Of a stretch of 57,723 nucleotides of DNA, positions 16,705 to 24,572 are shown piece by piece. The first letter of the stretch is position 1. Every line of letters begins with the position of its first letter. A model generated the notes under the pieces. The model saw only the letters and a list, made by a program, of their open reading frames with translations, had not been told where the DNA came from and did not search any database. Position numbers and translations under genes: made by a program. Source of the DNA: an uncultured Dorea sp. (GTDB taxonomy: Bacteria > Bacillota > Clostridia > Lachnospirales > Lachnospiraceae); contig CANSCI010000005.1 in the NCBI GenBank assembly GCA_947645355.1, positions 1 to 57,723 on the forward strand, written 5' to 3'.

Positions 16705-18105
16705 ATGGGAAATGTACAGATTTTATTACGTCAGCATGTGGGCGCACCGTGCGCACCATGCGTTGAGGCTGGGGCAGATGTAAAAAAGGGTACACTCATT
16801 GCTACACCTACAGGGCTCGGCGCAAATATCTTCTCGAGCGTTTATGGAAAGGTAACAGAGATTACCGATGAGAAGATCGTTATTGAGCCGGCAGCGGAGC
16901 AGCCGGATGAGTTTGTGCCGATCGACGTGCCGGAGGATGCTTCTAAGCTGGATATGGTAAAAGCGGCCGGGATCGTCGGTATGGGAGGAGCCGGGTTCCC
17001 GACAGGAGTTAAGCTGGGGATCGACCTTTCTGCTGCAGAGATGGGAGAACTTGATCCGGAGATCAATCCGGAGCTTCCGAAAGGCTTTTCCATAGATCAT
17101 GGCTATATTCTGATCAATGCTGCAGAGTGTGAGCCGGGACTTGAGCACAATATCAGACAGATTGAGAATCAGTGCGACAAAGTAATCCGCGGAATTAAAT
17201 ACAGCATGGAGATCACAAAGGCAGATAAGGCGATCATTGCGATTAAGAAGAAGAACCAGAAGGCGATCAAGACCCTTCAGGCAGCGCTGGCAAATGAGAC
17301 GGATATTACGATGCATCTGCTTCCGGACATCTACCCGATGGGAGAGGAACGTGCGGTAGTGAGAGAGTGCCTTGGCGTGAACCTTACAACGCTGCAGCTT
17401 CCTTCAGCGGCAAGGTCTGTTGTACTGAACCTGGAGACGGTTACAAGAATCGCAGAGGCAATCGACGAGAAGCGTCCGTGCATCACAAAGAACCTGACTG
17501 TACGCGGCAAGATCAACGGCGGCAATGAGGCTCATGTGTTTATGGATGTTCCGGTAGGCGTAAGTGTTGGTGAGATGATCGAGCGGGCAGGCGGAATCGA
17601 CGGCAAATACGGCGAGATCATCATGGGAGGCGCTTTCACAGGAAAATCTACAGATTTTGACGCACCGATCACCAAGACCACCGGCGGCATTATCGTTACA
17701 GTAGAGTTCCCGGATCTTCATGGAGCTAATGTGGGAATTCTCGTATGTGCCTGCGGCGGAAGCGAAGACCGCATGCGCGAGATCGCAGAGAAGATGAATG
17801 GAAAGGTTGTGTCTGTTGCAAGATGTAAGCAGGCAATTGAAAATAAACCGGGAGCACCGCTGAAGTGCTTGAGGCCGGGCAACTGTCCGGGACAGGTTAA
17901 GAACAATATGCAGTTCAAGAAGGATAAATGTGAATACATTATTATCGGCAACTGCTCAGACTGTTCCAACACGGTTATGGCATCCGGACCGAAGATGGGA
18001 CTTAAGGTATTCCATCAGACAGACCACGCAATGAGAAGTGTAGGCCATGCCCTGTACAGGACATTAAGAGTTTCCAAGCAGGTGAGCCAGGATATTGACT
18101 TCTAA
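16705..18105 (+). CDS. prdC: Proline reductase-associated electron transfer protein PrdC
   Basis: A 466-residue RnfC-like protein thought to pass electrons from NADH to D-proline reductase. The N-terminal barrel-sandwich segment reads QHVGAPCAPCVEAGADVKKG, and the central domain carries GMGGAGFPTGVKL, a hallmark of the RnfC/NuoF fold. Several cysteines toward the C-terminus (CACGGSEDR, CKQAIENKPGAPLKC, CPGQ, CSDCSN) could bind metal or act in redox. Some clostridial PrdC proteins are reported to be selenoproteins; this copy has no in-frame TGA. The ATG at 16705 follows AAAGGAG; a start 21 codons earlier has no such site. prdA starts 143 bases downstream. Confidence 0.92.
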   Translation: MGNVQILLRQHVGAPCAPCVEAGADVKKGTLIATPTGLGANIFSSVYGKVTEITDEKIVIEPAAEQPDEFVPIDVPEDASKLDMVKAAGIVGMGGAGFPTGVKLGIDLSAAEMGELDPEINPELPKGFSIDHGYILINAAECEPGLEHNIRQIENQCDKVIRGIKYSMEITKADKAIIAIKKKNQKAIKTLQAALANETDITMHLLPDIYPMGEERAVVRECLGVNLTTLQLPSAARSVVLNLETVTRIAEAIDEKRPCITKNLTVRGKINGGNEAHVFMDVPVGVSVGEMIERAGGIDGKYGEIIMGGAFTGKSTDFDAPITKTTGGIIVTVEFPDLHGANVGILVCACGGSEDRMREIAEKMNGKVVSVARCKQAIENKPGAPLKCLRPGNCPGQVKNNMQFKKDKCEYIIIGNCSDCSNTVMASGPKMGLKVFHQTDHAMRSVGHALYRTLRVSKQVSQDIDF

Positions 18106-18248
18106 ATATTGTTTAAGGTATTACTGCCGTGGACGGCAGATGGCGGTGGAGCCCCGATTCTGCCGCCGGGAGAAGAGAGAGGTATTCTCTGTGCCGTCGA
18201 TGGCTGTATATATACATTATTGCAAACCAAACAAGGAGGGAAAACAAT

Positions 18249-20105
18249 ATGTCAATCACAGCTGAAACAGCTAAAGCACATGCTCATGATCCTGCGGTAT
18301 TATGTTGTAGAGCCGAAGAAGGCATTACAATTGAACCGGCAAATCTGGAAGATCCGGCAATCTTTGACGATTTGGTAGATTCAGGATTATTAAACCTTGA
18401 TGGTTGTCTTACTATCGAGGAAGTTTTAGGAGCAAAACTTACAAAAACTTGTGATTCTCTTTGCCCATTGACAGCTGACGTATTAGACGGAGTAAAAGCA
18501 GTAAGCGCTCCGGCAGCAGAGGCAGTAGAGGAAGTAGTTGCAGCACCGGCAGCACCGGCGGCACCAGTTGCAGCACCGGCAGTTGCAGGAGGAATGCTTA
18601 AGATCCACATCGGTGAGGGTAAGGATATCGACCTTCAGATCCCGGTTGGAGCACTTGGCGGCGGCGCAGCAGTAGCTGAAGTACCGGCAGGCGCAGAGGC
18701 AGCTGCAGCAGGAGCAGCAGCTCCGGCGGCAGCAGTTGGAGAAGAAAAAGTTGTAGGAACTCTTACAAGAAAGCACTTCAACATTACGGAAGTTAAGAGA
18801 GGACCGGAGACAAAGATCGAGGGAACAACTCTTTACATCCGTGAAGGAATTGAGGCAGACGTTATTGCAGATCAGGAATTAGTGAAAGATTTCAAACTTG
18901 AGATCATTACTCCTGAGTTATATCACACATATTCCGAGACAGTTATGGACGTACAGCCGATCGCAACAAAAGAAGGCGACAGCGAACTTGGAAGCGGCGT
19001 AACAAGAGTCCTTGACGGCGTTGTTATGATGCTGACAGGTGTTGATGAAGGCGGAGTTCAGATCGGTGAGTTTGGTTCTTCCGAGGGATATCTTGATGAG
19101 AACATTATGTGGGGCCGTCCGGGATGTCCGGATAAGGGCGAGATCTTCATCAAGGGCAACATTGTTATCCAGGAGAAGACAAACATGGAGCGCCGTGGAC
19201 CTATGGCTGCCCATACAGCATTTGATATCATCACACAGGAGATCCGTGAAGTTATGAAGAAGCTTGACGAGAGCCTGGTAGTTGAGACTCAGGAACTGAA
19301 ATCTATCCGTCGTCCGGGTAAGAAGAAAGTCGTAATCGTGAAAGAGATCATGGGTCAGGGAGCTATGCATGATAACTTCATCCTTCCTGTAGAACCGGTT
19401 GGTATCCTTGGAGCAAGGGCTAACGTAGACTTAGGAAATGTTCCGGTCTGTGTATCTCCGCTGGAGGTTCTTGACGGATGTATCCACGCATTAACATGTA
19501 TTGGACCTGCATCGAAAGAAATGTCCAGACATTACTGGAGAGAGCCGCTCGTTCTTGAGGCTCTTCATGATGAAGAAGTTGACCTCTGTGGTGTTGTATT
19601 CGTTGGATCTCCGCAGATCAATGCTGAGAAATTCTACGTATCCCGCCGTGTAGGACACACTGTAGCAATGATGGACGCTGACGGTGCATTCGTTACAACA
19701 GAAGGATTTGGAAACAACCATATCGACTTCGCAAGCCATATCGAGCAGATCGGTATGAGAGGGGTTCCGACAGTAGGTATGTCTTACTGTGCAGTTCAGG
19801 GAGCTCTCGTTGTTGGCAACAAGCACATGCAGTACATGGTTGACAACAACAAATCTGAGGCAGGTATCGAGAATGAGATTCTTGGTAACAACACACTTTG
19901 TCAGGAAGACGCGATTCGTGCACTTGCTATGCTGAAAGCTGCTATGGCCGGAGAAGATGTTAAGGCTGCTGAGAAGAAGTGGAATCCAAACGTTAAGTCT
20001 ACAAACGTAGAGTTAATTGAGGGCGCATACGGCACAAAGATCGACCTCGTTGGAAATGAGCAGGAGCTCCCGATGAGCGAGAAGCGCAGATTGAAATACA
20101 GCTAA
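18249..20105 (+). CDS. prdA: D-proline reductase proprotein, pyruvoyl-forming subunit PrdA
   Basis: The 618-residue precursor of the larger reductase component. D-proline reductase opens the proline ring reductively to 5-aminovalerate. PrdA proproteins self-cleave at a cysteine, turning it into the pyruvoyl group that binds substrate. Here that is Cys417 in HALTCIGPASKE, close to the Cys421 reported for C. sticklandii. Cleavage would give an N-terminal part of about 416 residues and a C-terminal part of about 202. The N-terminal 80 residues contain CC and CDSLC motifs, followed by an Ala/Pro-rich linker near 80-165. The ATG at 18249 follows AAGGAGGG. A 99-residue gene separates it from prdB. 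Confidence 0.95.
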   Translation: MSITAETAKAHAHDPAVLCCRAEEGITIEPANLEDPAIFDDLVDSGLLNLDGCLTIEEVLGAKLTKTCDSLCPLTADVLDGVKAVSAPAAEAVEEVVAAPAAPAAPVAAPAVAGGMLKIHIGEGKDIDLQIPVGALGGGAAVAEVPAGAEAAAAGAAAPAAAVGEEKVVGTLTRKHFNITEVKRGPETKIEGTTLYIREGIEADVIADQELVKDFKLEIITPELYHTYSETVMDVQPIATKEGDSELGSGVTRVLDGVVMMLTGVDEGGVQIGEFGSSEGYLDENIMWGRPGCPDKGEIFIKGNIVIQEKTNMERRGPMAAHTAFDIITQEIREVMKKLDESLVVETQELKSIRRPGKKKVVIVKEIMGQGAMHDNFILPVEPVGILGARANVDLGNVPVCVSPLEVLDGCIHALTCIGPASKEMSRHYWREPLVLEALHDEEVDLCGVVFVGSPQINAEKFYVSRRVGHTVAMMDADGAFVTTEGFGNNHIDFASHIEQIGMRGVPTVGMSYCAVQGALVVGNKHMQYMVDNNKSEAGIENEILGNNTLCQEDAIRALAMLKAAMAGEDVKAAEKKWNPNVKSTNVELIEGAYGTKIDLVGNEQELPMSEKRRLKYS

Positions 20106-20121
20106 GCCAAAGGTGTTCTGA

Positions 20122-20421
20122 ATGAATAATGAACGTTTGAATTATGGCGACAGGATCATTTATATGGAAGGCGTTGTAGTAGATGTCGATGACTGCAGTA
20201 TCAGTGTTGACTTGAAAGGGCGTCTGGGCTTCTTCAAAGCTCCTAAGAGAATGTTTATCTGTGATACTGAACCGAAAGTGGGGCAGGAATTCGGATGGAA
20301 CATGAGTTTTCCGGAGCAGTTAGGGCCGGAGGTAAATGAACACTACGTCAGCAACATTGAAAAAGAAAGACGTAAACAACAAGAAATGAGTAAACGTTTG
20401 GATGATAATAAGGAGGTCTAA
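20122..20421 (+). CDS. Small protein of the prd cluster (CBO2463/CBO2479-type)
   Basis: A 99-residue protein between prdA and prdB. It opens with a short beta-rich segment (MEGVVVDVDDCSISVDLKGR) and has a charged helical C-terminus ending NIEKERRKQQEMSKRLDDNK. Small proteins of this type are found at the same place in other proline reductase clusters and have been given a CBO2463/CBO2479 domain name; no function is established. Its place within the operon, 16 bases after prdA and 2 before prdB, suggests a role in assembling or stabilising the reductase. No cofactor-binding motif is visible. Confidence 0.75.
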   Translation: MNNERLNYGDRIIYMEGVVVDVDDCSISVDLKGRLGFFKAPKRMFICDTEPKVGQEFGWNMSFPEQLGPEVNEHYVSNIEKERRKQQEMSKRLDDNKEV

Positions 20422-20423
20422 AA

Positions 20424-21149
20424 ATGAGTTTAACGGTTGTTAAAGGTTTACAATCAGAGATATTCGTTCCTATTACTCCACCGTCAGTATGGACTCCTGT
20501 AACAAAAGAGTTAAAAGATATGTCTATTGCTCTTGCTACAGCAGCAGGTGTTCATAAGAAGGATCAGGAAAGATTCAATCTTGCCGGTGACTTCACATGG
20601 AGAAAGATCGAAAACACAACACCATCTGATGATCTGATGGTATCCCACGGCGGATATGATAACAGTGATGTTAACAAAGACATTAACTGCATGTTCCCGA
20701 TTGACAGAATCCATGAACTGGCAGCAGAAGGCTTTATCAGAGCTTGTGCTCCGGTACATGCAGGATTCATGGGCGGCGGCGGAAACCAGGAGAAGTTCAA
20801 AGGCGAGACTGGCCCGGCTATCGCACAGATGTTCAAAGAAGAGGATGTTGACGCAGTTGTCCTCACCGCTGGCTGAGGTACCTGCCACCGCTCTGCAGTA
20901 TTGGTGCAGAGAGCGATTGAAGAAGCTGGAATTCCTACTATTATTATTGCAGCTCTTCCGCCGGTTGTTCGTCAGACCGGTACTCCTCGTGCAGTTGCTC
21001 CGTTGGTACCTATGGGTGCTAATGCAGGTGGACCGCACAATGTTGAACAGCAGACACAGATCGTTAAAGCAACTCTTGAGCAGTTAGTTGAGATCCAGAC
21101 ACCTGGAAAGATTGTTCCGCTGCCGTTTGAGTATGTAGCTAAGATCTAA
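20424..21149 (+). CDS. prdB: D-proline reductase selenoprotein subunit PrdB
   Basis: The 241-residue selenoprotein carrying the active-site selenocysteine. The frame opens at ATG 20424 after AGGAGG and runs 150 codons to VVLTAG. It then meets a TGA at 20874-20876 and continues GTCHRSAVLVQRAIEEAGIP to a stop at 21149. Sec151 and Cys154 form a U-x-x-C redox motif (UGTC), which matches known PrdB. The length also matches the 26-kDa subunit of C. sticklandii. An ordinary caller would report a 150-residue truncated protein plus a fragment. A SECIS-like hairpin follows the codon and a strong terminator follows the stop. Confidence 0.96.
20874..20911 (+). promoter_or_regulatory. Sec codon and SECIS-like hairpin of prdB
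   Basis: After the UGA at 20874-20876, CTCTGCA (20891-20897) pairs with TGCAGAG (20905-20911) around the loop GTATTGG. The loop begins 21 bases after the UGA, a usual distance for bacterial SECIS elements. Confidence 0.65.
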
Positions 21150-21165
21150 TTAAATAAGCCTATGA

Positions 21166-21194
21166 AGAGCAGATGTTTTTCATCTGCTCTTTTT
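21166..21194 (+). terminator. Terminator after prdB
   Basis: AGAGCAGATG (21166-21175) pairs perfectly with CATCTGCTCT (21181-21190) and is followed by TTTT, a strong intrinsic terminator. Confidence 0.9.
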
Positions 21195-21224
21195 AAAACA
21201 GCTTATGAAATCTGAGACAAGGTG

Positions 21225-21233
21225 TGGTATAAT
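21225..21233 (+). promoter_or_regulatory. Extended -10 promoter before prdD
   Basis: TGGTATAAT (21225-21233) is an extended -10 of the TG-N-TATAAT form, 48 bases before the prdD start. No clear -35 was found at normal spacing. Confidence 0.5.
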
Positions 21234-21281
21234 ATTCAGTAGTAAGATGTAAATCAGAAAATTATTTGGAGGTGATGCAAT

Positions 21282-22049
21282 TTGGCTGATGAAGTAAAAG
21301 ATTTGAGGCGTCTTGTGATCAAGGCTTTTCACATGAATGATGTGGAATGGGGAGAACATAATAAGATTACAGTTGACGGGCATATGACAGTCAGCAAAGA
21401 AATGCTGGAGGAACTTACGGCGAAAGAGGATTGTATCGAAAAAATTGATATCCAGATCATTAAACCGGGTGATCATGACCGCTGGACGAATACGATTATG
21501 GATATTATTCCGATTTCTACGAAGGTGCTTGGAAAGCTTGGGGATGGAATTACCCATACAATTACAGGAGTGTATGTGATGCTTACCGGTGTGGACGTAA
21601 ATGGCAAACAGTGTCACGAGTTCGGATCATCAGAAGGGAATCTGAAAGAACAGTTATATCTGAACCGGGCGGGCACGCCGGGGGATGATGACTATATTAT
21701 TTCCTTTGATGTAACACTGGCAGCCGGCATGGGTCAGGAAAGACCGGGGCCGACAGCGGCACACCGCCTGTGTGACGAGTTTATCCAGAGTTTCAGAGAA
21801 CAGCTTAAGAAGTTCCGCGGAGAAAAATGCACAGAGCGTCATGAGTACCATGATATTGTAAGACCTGGCAAAAAGCGTGTCTTGATTATAAAACAGGTTG
21901 CAGGTCAGGGAGCAATGTATGACACACATTTCTTCTCAAACGAGCCGTCCGGTGTGGAGGGCGGACGATCAATCATTGATATGGGTAATATGCCGATTCT
22001 GGTCACTCCGAACGAATACAGAGACGGTATTATCCGTTCTATGCAGTAG
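21282..22049 (+). CDS. prdD: Proline reductase cluster protein PrdD
   Basis: A 255-residue protein homologous to the pre-cleavage part of PrdA. Matching blocks include EFGSSEGNL (PrdA EFGSSEGYL), RPGPTAAHRLCDEF (PrdA RRGPMAAHTAFDII) and RPGKKRVLIIKQVAGQGAMYD (PrdA RPGKKKVVIVKEIMGQGAMHD). It ends NMPILVTPNEYRDGIIRSMQ, which lines up with the PrdA text just before its cleavage cysteine. The start is a TTG at 21282 with a strong GGAGGTGA site. Its role in proline reduction is not established. It has its own promoter after the prdB terminator and is followed by prdE. Confidence 0.9.
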   Translation: MADEVKDLRRLVIKAFHMNDVEWGEHNKITVDGHMTVSKEMLEELTAKEDCIEKIDIQIIKPGDHDRWTNTIMDIIPISTKVLGKLGDGITHTITGVYVMLTGVDVNGKQCHEFGSSEGNLKEQLYLNRAGTPGDDDYIISFDVTLAAGMGQERPGPTAAHRLCDEFIQSFREQLKKFRGEKCTERHEYHDIVRPGKKRVLIIKQVAGQGAMYDTHFFSNEPSGVEGGRSIIDMGNMPILVTPNEYRDGIIRSMQ

Positions 22050-22060
22050 GAGGTGCAGAT

Positions 22061-22534
22061 ATGGGTATAGGACCATCGACAAAAGAAACTTCATTGCATC
22101 ATTTCAGAGATCCGCTCCTTGAAGTGGTGGCAGAGGATACAGATCTTGATCTGATGGGTATTGTTTTAGTAGGGACGCCGGATGACAACAAAGATAAGAT
22201 GCTGGTGGGAACCAGGGCGGCAGTATGGGCAGAGGCAATGCGTGCCGACGGCGTCATCCTTTCTTCTGACGGCTGGGGGAATAGTGACGTGGATTATACG
22301 AATACATGTGAACAGCTGGGCATCCGGGGAATTCCGGTAACCGGACTTAATTTCAGTGGTACTGTTGCGCAATTCGTAGTTGTCAATGACTATCTGGACG
22401 GTATCATAGATATCAATAAGAGTGCGGACGGCACGGAGACGAATGTTGTCGGGGAAAATAACATGGTAAAGCTTGACTGCCTGAAAGCGAAGGCTTTGTT
22501 AAAATTGAAGATGCGGCAGAATGATAACAAATAA
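22061..22534 (+). CDS. prdE: Proline reductase cluster protein PrdE
   Basis: A 157-residue protein homologous to the post-cleavage part of PrdA. It begins MGIGPSTKETSLHHFRDPLLE, which lines up with PrdA CIGPASKEMSRHYWREPLV from the cleavage cysteine onward. Later matches include VGTPDDNKDKMLVGTRAAVWAEAMRADG and GIRGIPVTG. There is no cysteine at its N-terminus to become a pyruvoyl group, so PrdD and PrdE probably form a non-catalytic PrdA-like pair. The ATG at 22061 follows AGGAGG, 11 bases after the prdD stop. A terminator follows. Confidence 0.9.
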   Translation: MGIGPSTKETSLHHFRDPLLEVVAEDTDLDLMGIVLVGTPDDNKDKMLVGTRAAVWAEAMRADGVILSSDGWGNSDVDYTNTCEQLGIRGIPVTGLNFSGTVAQFVVVNDYLDGIIDINKSADGTETNVVGENNMVKLDCLKAKALLKLKMRQNDNK

Positions 22535-22543
22535 GCTGCCAGG

Positions 22544-22587
22544 CGGGAAGAGTCGGATCAGTAATCTGGCTTCTTCCCGTTATTTTT
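22544..22587 (+). terminator. Terminator after prdDE
   Basis: CGGGAAGA (22544-22551) pairs with TCTTCCCG (22572-22579), followed by TTATTTTTT. Confidence 0.8.
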
Positions 22588-22599
22588 TGCCAAATATGG

Positions 22600-22619
22600 T
22601 TAGCACATCAATGTGCTAA
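22600..22619. repeat. 20-bp palindrome of unknown role
   Basis: TTAGCACAT and ATGTGCTAA flank a two-base centre, a perfect dyad just downstream of the prdE terminator and 75 bases upstream of the next promoter. The two-base loop makes a DNA-binding site more likely than an RNA hairpin. Confidence 0.45.
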
Positions 22620-22694
22620 AGTTATAAAAAGACAAAGAAAAATGAGGAATTATTCGGTTAAGTGCATAAAAATTCTTTTTTTGTAAAAAGAACC

Positions 22695-22723
22695 TTGACG
22701 AAAAAATAACATAGTGATATATT
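22695..22723 (+). promoter_or_regulatory. Promoter of the structured RNA gene
   Basis: TTGACG (22695-22700) and TATATT (22718-22723) are 17 bases apart. TTATTCGGTTA (22650-22660) and TAACCGAATAA (22751-22761) flank it as an 11-bp inverted repeat. Confidence 0.65.
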
Positions 22724-22729
22724 TAAAAC

Positions 22730-22978
22730 GAATTTTAAAAGAATTCACAATAACCGAATAAGGTTGCTATTGCAGTTACGCCGCTGCCGGTCATTTTCCC
22801 CAAGAATGGCCTTGCACAGGCGGAACTCCAATTATATATATACTTTCCTCTTTAAGAGGAGCATTCCCCAGCTTTGTATATAGACAAAACTGCAATGCAA
22901 CGAGGAAAACCTCTCAATGACATACCAAAAAGAGAAGGCGCAGCATAAACAGATGCTGCGCCCTTTCTTTTTGAGGTT
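22730..22978 (+). ncRNA. Unassigned structured RNA gene of about 245 bases
   Basis: No protein frame fits here, but the segment has a promoter, a nested fold and a terminator. The outer helix pairs GTTGC-T-ATTGCAGTT (from 22764) with AACTGCAAT-GCAAC (to about 22900), with one bulged T. Inside are a hairpin bounded by CGCC/GGCG and containing GGTCATT/AATGGCC, and a helix TATATAC/GTATATA that encloses CCTCTT-TA-AGAGG. GAGG-AAAA-CCTC follows, and the terminator GGCGCAGCAT/ATGCTGCGCC with CTTTCTTTTT ends the gene near 22975. The branched fold argues against 6S RNA, and no tmRNA tag frame is seen. The raiA motif or an undescribed family are options I cannot test by eye. Confidence 0.65.
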
Positions 22979-22979
22979 A
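22944..22979 (+). terminator. Terminator of the structured RNA gene
   Basis: GGCGCAGCAT and ATGCTGCGCC form a 10-bp stem around AAACAG, followed by CTTTCTTTTT. Confidence 0.9.
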
Positions 22980-23004
22980 AATGGGGGTTTTTGCAGAGAA
23001 AATA

Positions 23005-23544
23005 CTATTTGTCAAACGGCGGGGCTATCGGGCCGTATTGGATATCGGGATGGTTGGCAAGCATCCACTGTCTGAAGCTGTCGGCATCACCTTCGGTAAA
23101 ACAGGCTTTGTCGAGCATAACACCTTCGTTGCCTTCTTCTGCTGTTAACTTAAAGTATGATTTGGCATCCTCAAATTTACGGATTTGTTCCCACTCAACC
23201 TTATTGTTCATTTTTCCGTTGATATAGAGAGATATATTCTTTTCACCGACAATGACCTTGCATGTCCAGTTTTTGCCGCCAAAATATGTCTCCCGCGTTA
23301 CCCGGAAGGTTTTGTCGGCATGCATCCAGTTGAAAAATACTCCCCGGTACACCGCCACAAAGGTCAGGAAAGCGCCGATCGTCTGCCACCGCATAGGGGC
23401 GTCTGCTTTTTGGAAGTATACCCAGCCAAAAACTCCCGCAACAAAAATGACACAGTATACATAAAAAATAGGTAACTTCCAGAATTTGGGAGTTGCCCAC
23501 TTGTCATAACGTCTCCGATCCATTACATATTCATTTACAAACAT
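23005..23544 (-). CDS. YcxB-like membrane protein
   Basis: A 179-residue protein with two hydrophobic segments (about residues 24-45 and 52-72) and a soluble C-terminal domain. That domain runs through FRVTRETYFGG, SLYINGKMNNKVEWEQIRKFEDAKSYFKLTAEEG and a tail with DADSFRQWMLANHP. The two-helix plus beta-rich PH-like tail pattern is that of YcxB-like proteins, whose function is unknown. The ATG at 23544 follows GGAG. It is transcribed toward the structured RNA gene and away from the TauE/SafE-like gene's terminator. Confidence 0.7.
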   Translation of the reverse strand: MFVNEYVMDRRRYDKWATPKFWKLPIFYVYCVIFVAGVFGWVYFQKADAPMRWQTIGAFLTFVAVYRGVFFNWMHADKTFRVTRETYFGGKNWTCKVIVGEKNISLYINGKMNNKVEWEQIRKFEDAKSYFKLTAEEGNEGVMLDKACFTEGDADSFRQWMLANHPDIQYGPIAPPFDK

Positions 23545-23603
23545 AGTATTTTCTCCGTTTTATAATACTGATTTTTACATAAGCATAAAGCCGGAAGCTT
23601 TAA

Positions 23604-23647
23604 AACCGTATAAATGGCCATCCACACGGATAGCCATTTATGCGGTT
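23604..23647 (-). terminator. Terminator of the TauE/SafE-like gene
   Basis: Fifteen pairs with one G-U form between 23604-23618 and 23633-23647 (core ATAAATGGC/GCCATTTAT). It lies 15 bases past the gene's stop on the minus strand. Confidence 0.75.
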
Positions 23648-23661
23648 AAAATATACGATAA

Positions 23662-24552
23662 TTATGCTATACCAGCTTTTTTATCCTTGTTAGCAGCATG
23701 GATCAATGTGTAGGAAGTCCATAACAGAACGACACAAACAAGATTGATCAACCAGAACATCGGCAGGCTTGTAACAACCTTCCATGCAATAAATACACCG
23801 ATACATCCGCCGAGAGCGTTGCCGATTGTATGCGGTACATCATATCTGTGAGTCTTAATAAACTCAATAGAACAAGCCGGCATCAGACATGCACAGGATC
23901 CCATAAATACAGGGAAGCAAGCTGTACCGTCAACACCGAGCAGAAGACAGGTAGCCATACAAGGTGCATACAGACCAAATCCGATATCCATCAAAGCGCC
24001 CCATAAAATGTTAAGACCAGCAGCTACGATCAGTTTCCAGCCAGTTAAACCAGTAAGAGTACCTACAGCGCCGAAAGGTCCGAAGCCTGTATTCTTGCAG
24101 AGCATAATCAGTGCAAGAGGAATCATAACAGAACCAAGAGCATATCTGATCTTGTTCCGAGGCCATTTGGTTACGATTGTTGCAAAGCCGAAGGATCCAA
24201 CAGCTGCACATATGTACATGATCCACAGGAACATAGGATCACAGTCTACAGAAGCTGTGAAGATGAATGCCTCGAAAATAACCGGGAAAGTATCACCGAT
24301 ATTCAGGGTACCCGGGATGTCGATATCATCAATCTGATTGAAAAGTTTGTACATAAAAGTGGATGGTGCATAAGATCCGCATCCGAGTGTGTCAAGGAAG
24401 TTGGCAATGATACCTACTGTAAAGCCGGATGCCCACTGCTTGCCGGTAGCGTTCCTGATGCCGTCCATTCGGTTCTTGGCAACGTCAACAATAAGACCGA
24501 TACCAGTTCCGGCTGCCAGAACACCAAATAAAATTTGTAGTGCTAATAACAT
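23662..24552 (-). CDS. TauE/SafE (TSUP)-like membrane permease
   Basis: A 296-residue integral membrane protein with about eight hydrophobic segments. NFLDTLGCGSYAPSTFMYK near residue 55 and the second-repeat text GALMDIGFGLYAPCMATCLLLG near residue 185 match the internal repeat of the TSUP family. Family members move sulfite, sulfoacetate and other organic or inorganic sulfur anions, mostly outward. Here the substrate is unknown. Proximity to prd and sel genes and a 19-bp dyad before the start suggest a selenium, sulfur or amino-acid fermentation product. The ATG at 24552 follows GGAGGA; a TTG five codons earlier would overlap that site. The promoter is at 24638-24666. Confidence 0.8.
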   Translation of the reverse strand: MLLALQILFGVLAAGTGIGLIVDVAKNRMDGIRNATGKQWASGFTVGIIANFLDTLGCGSYAPSTFMYKLFNQIDDIDIPGTLNIGDTFPVIFEAFIFTASVDCDPMFLWIMYICAAVGSFGFATIVTKWPRNKIRYALGSVMIPLALIMLCKNTGFGPFGAVGTLTGLTGWKLIVAAGLNILWGALMDIGFGLYAPCMATCLLLGVDGTACFPVFMGSCACLMPACSIEFIKTHRYDVPHTIGNALGGCIGVFIAWKVVTSLPMFWLINLVCVVLLWTSYTLIHAANKDKKAGIA

Positions 24553-24572
24553 GTTTTTTTCCTCCAATCTCT

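Noticed and set aside
16705-18105. Selenocysteine in PrdC
   Set aside because: Some clostridial PrdC proteins are reported to contain selenocysteine, but this frame has no internal TGA and the matching region carries ordinary cysteines.
22600-22619. CIRCE heat-shock operator
   Set aside because: The half-site TTAGCAC is shared, but CIRCE has TTAGCACTC-N9-GAGTGCTAA. Here the outer arms end differently and only two bases separate them, and no chaperone gene is near.
22730-22978. 6S RNA
   Set aside because: The outer helix encloses two separate arms, whereas 6S RNA is a single long hairpin with a central bubble.
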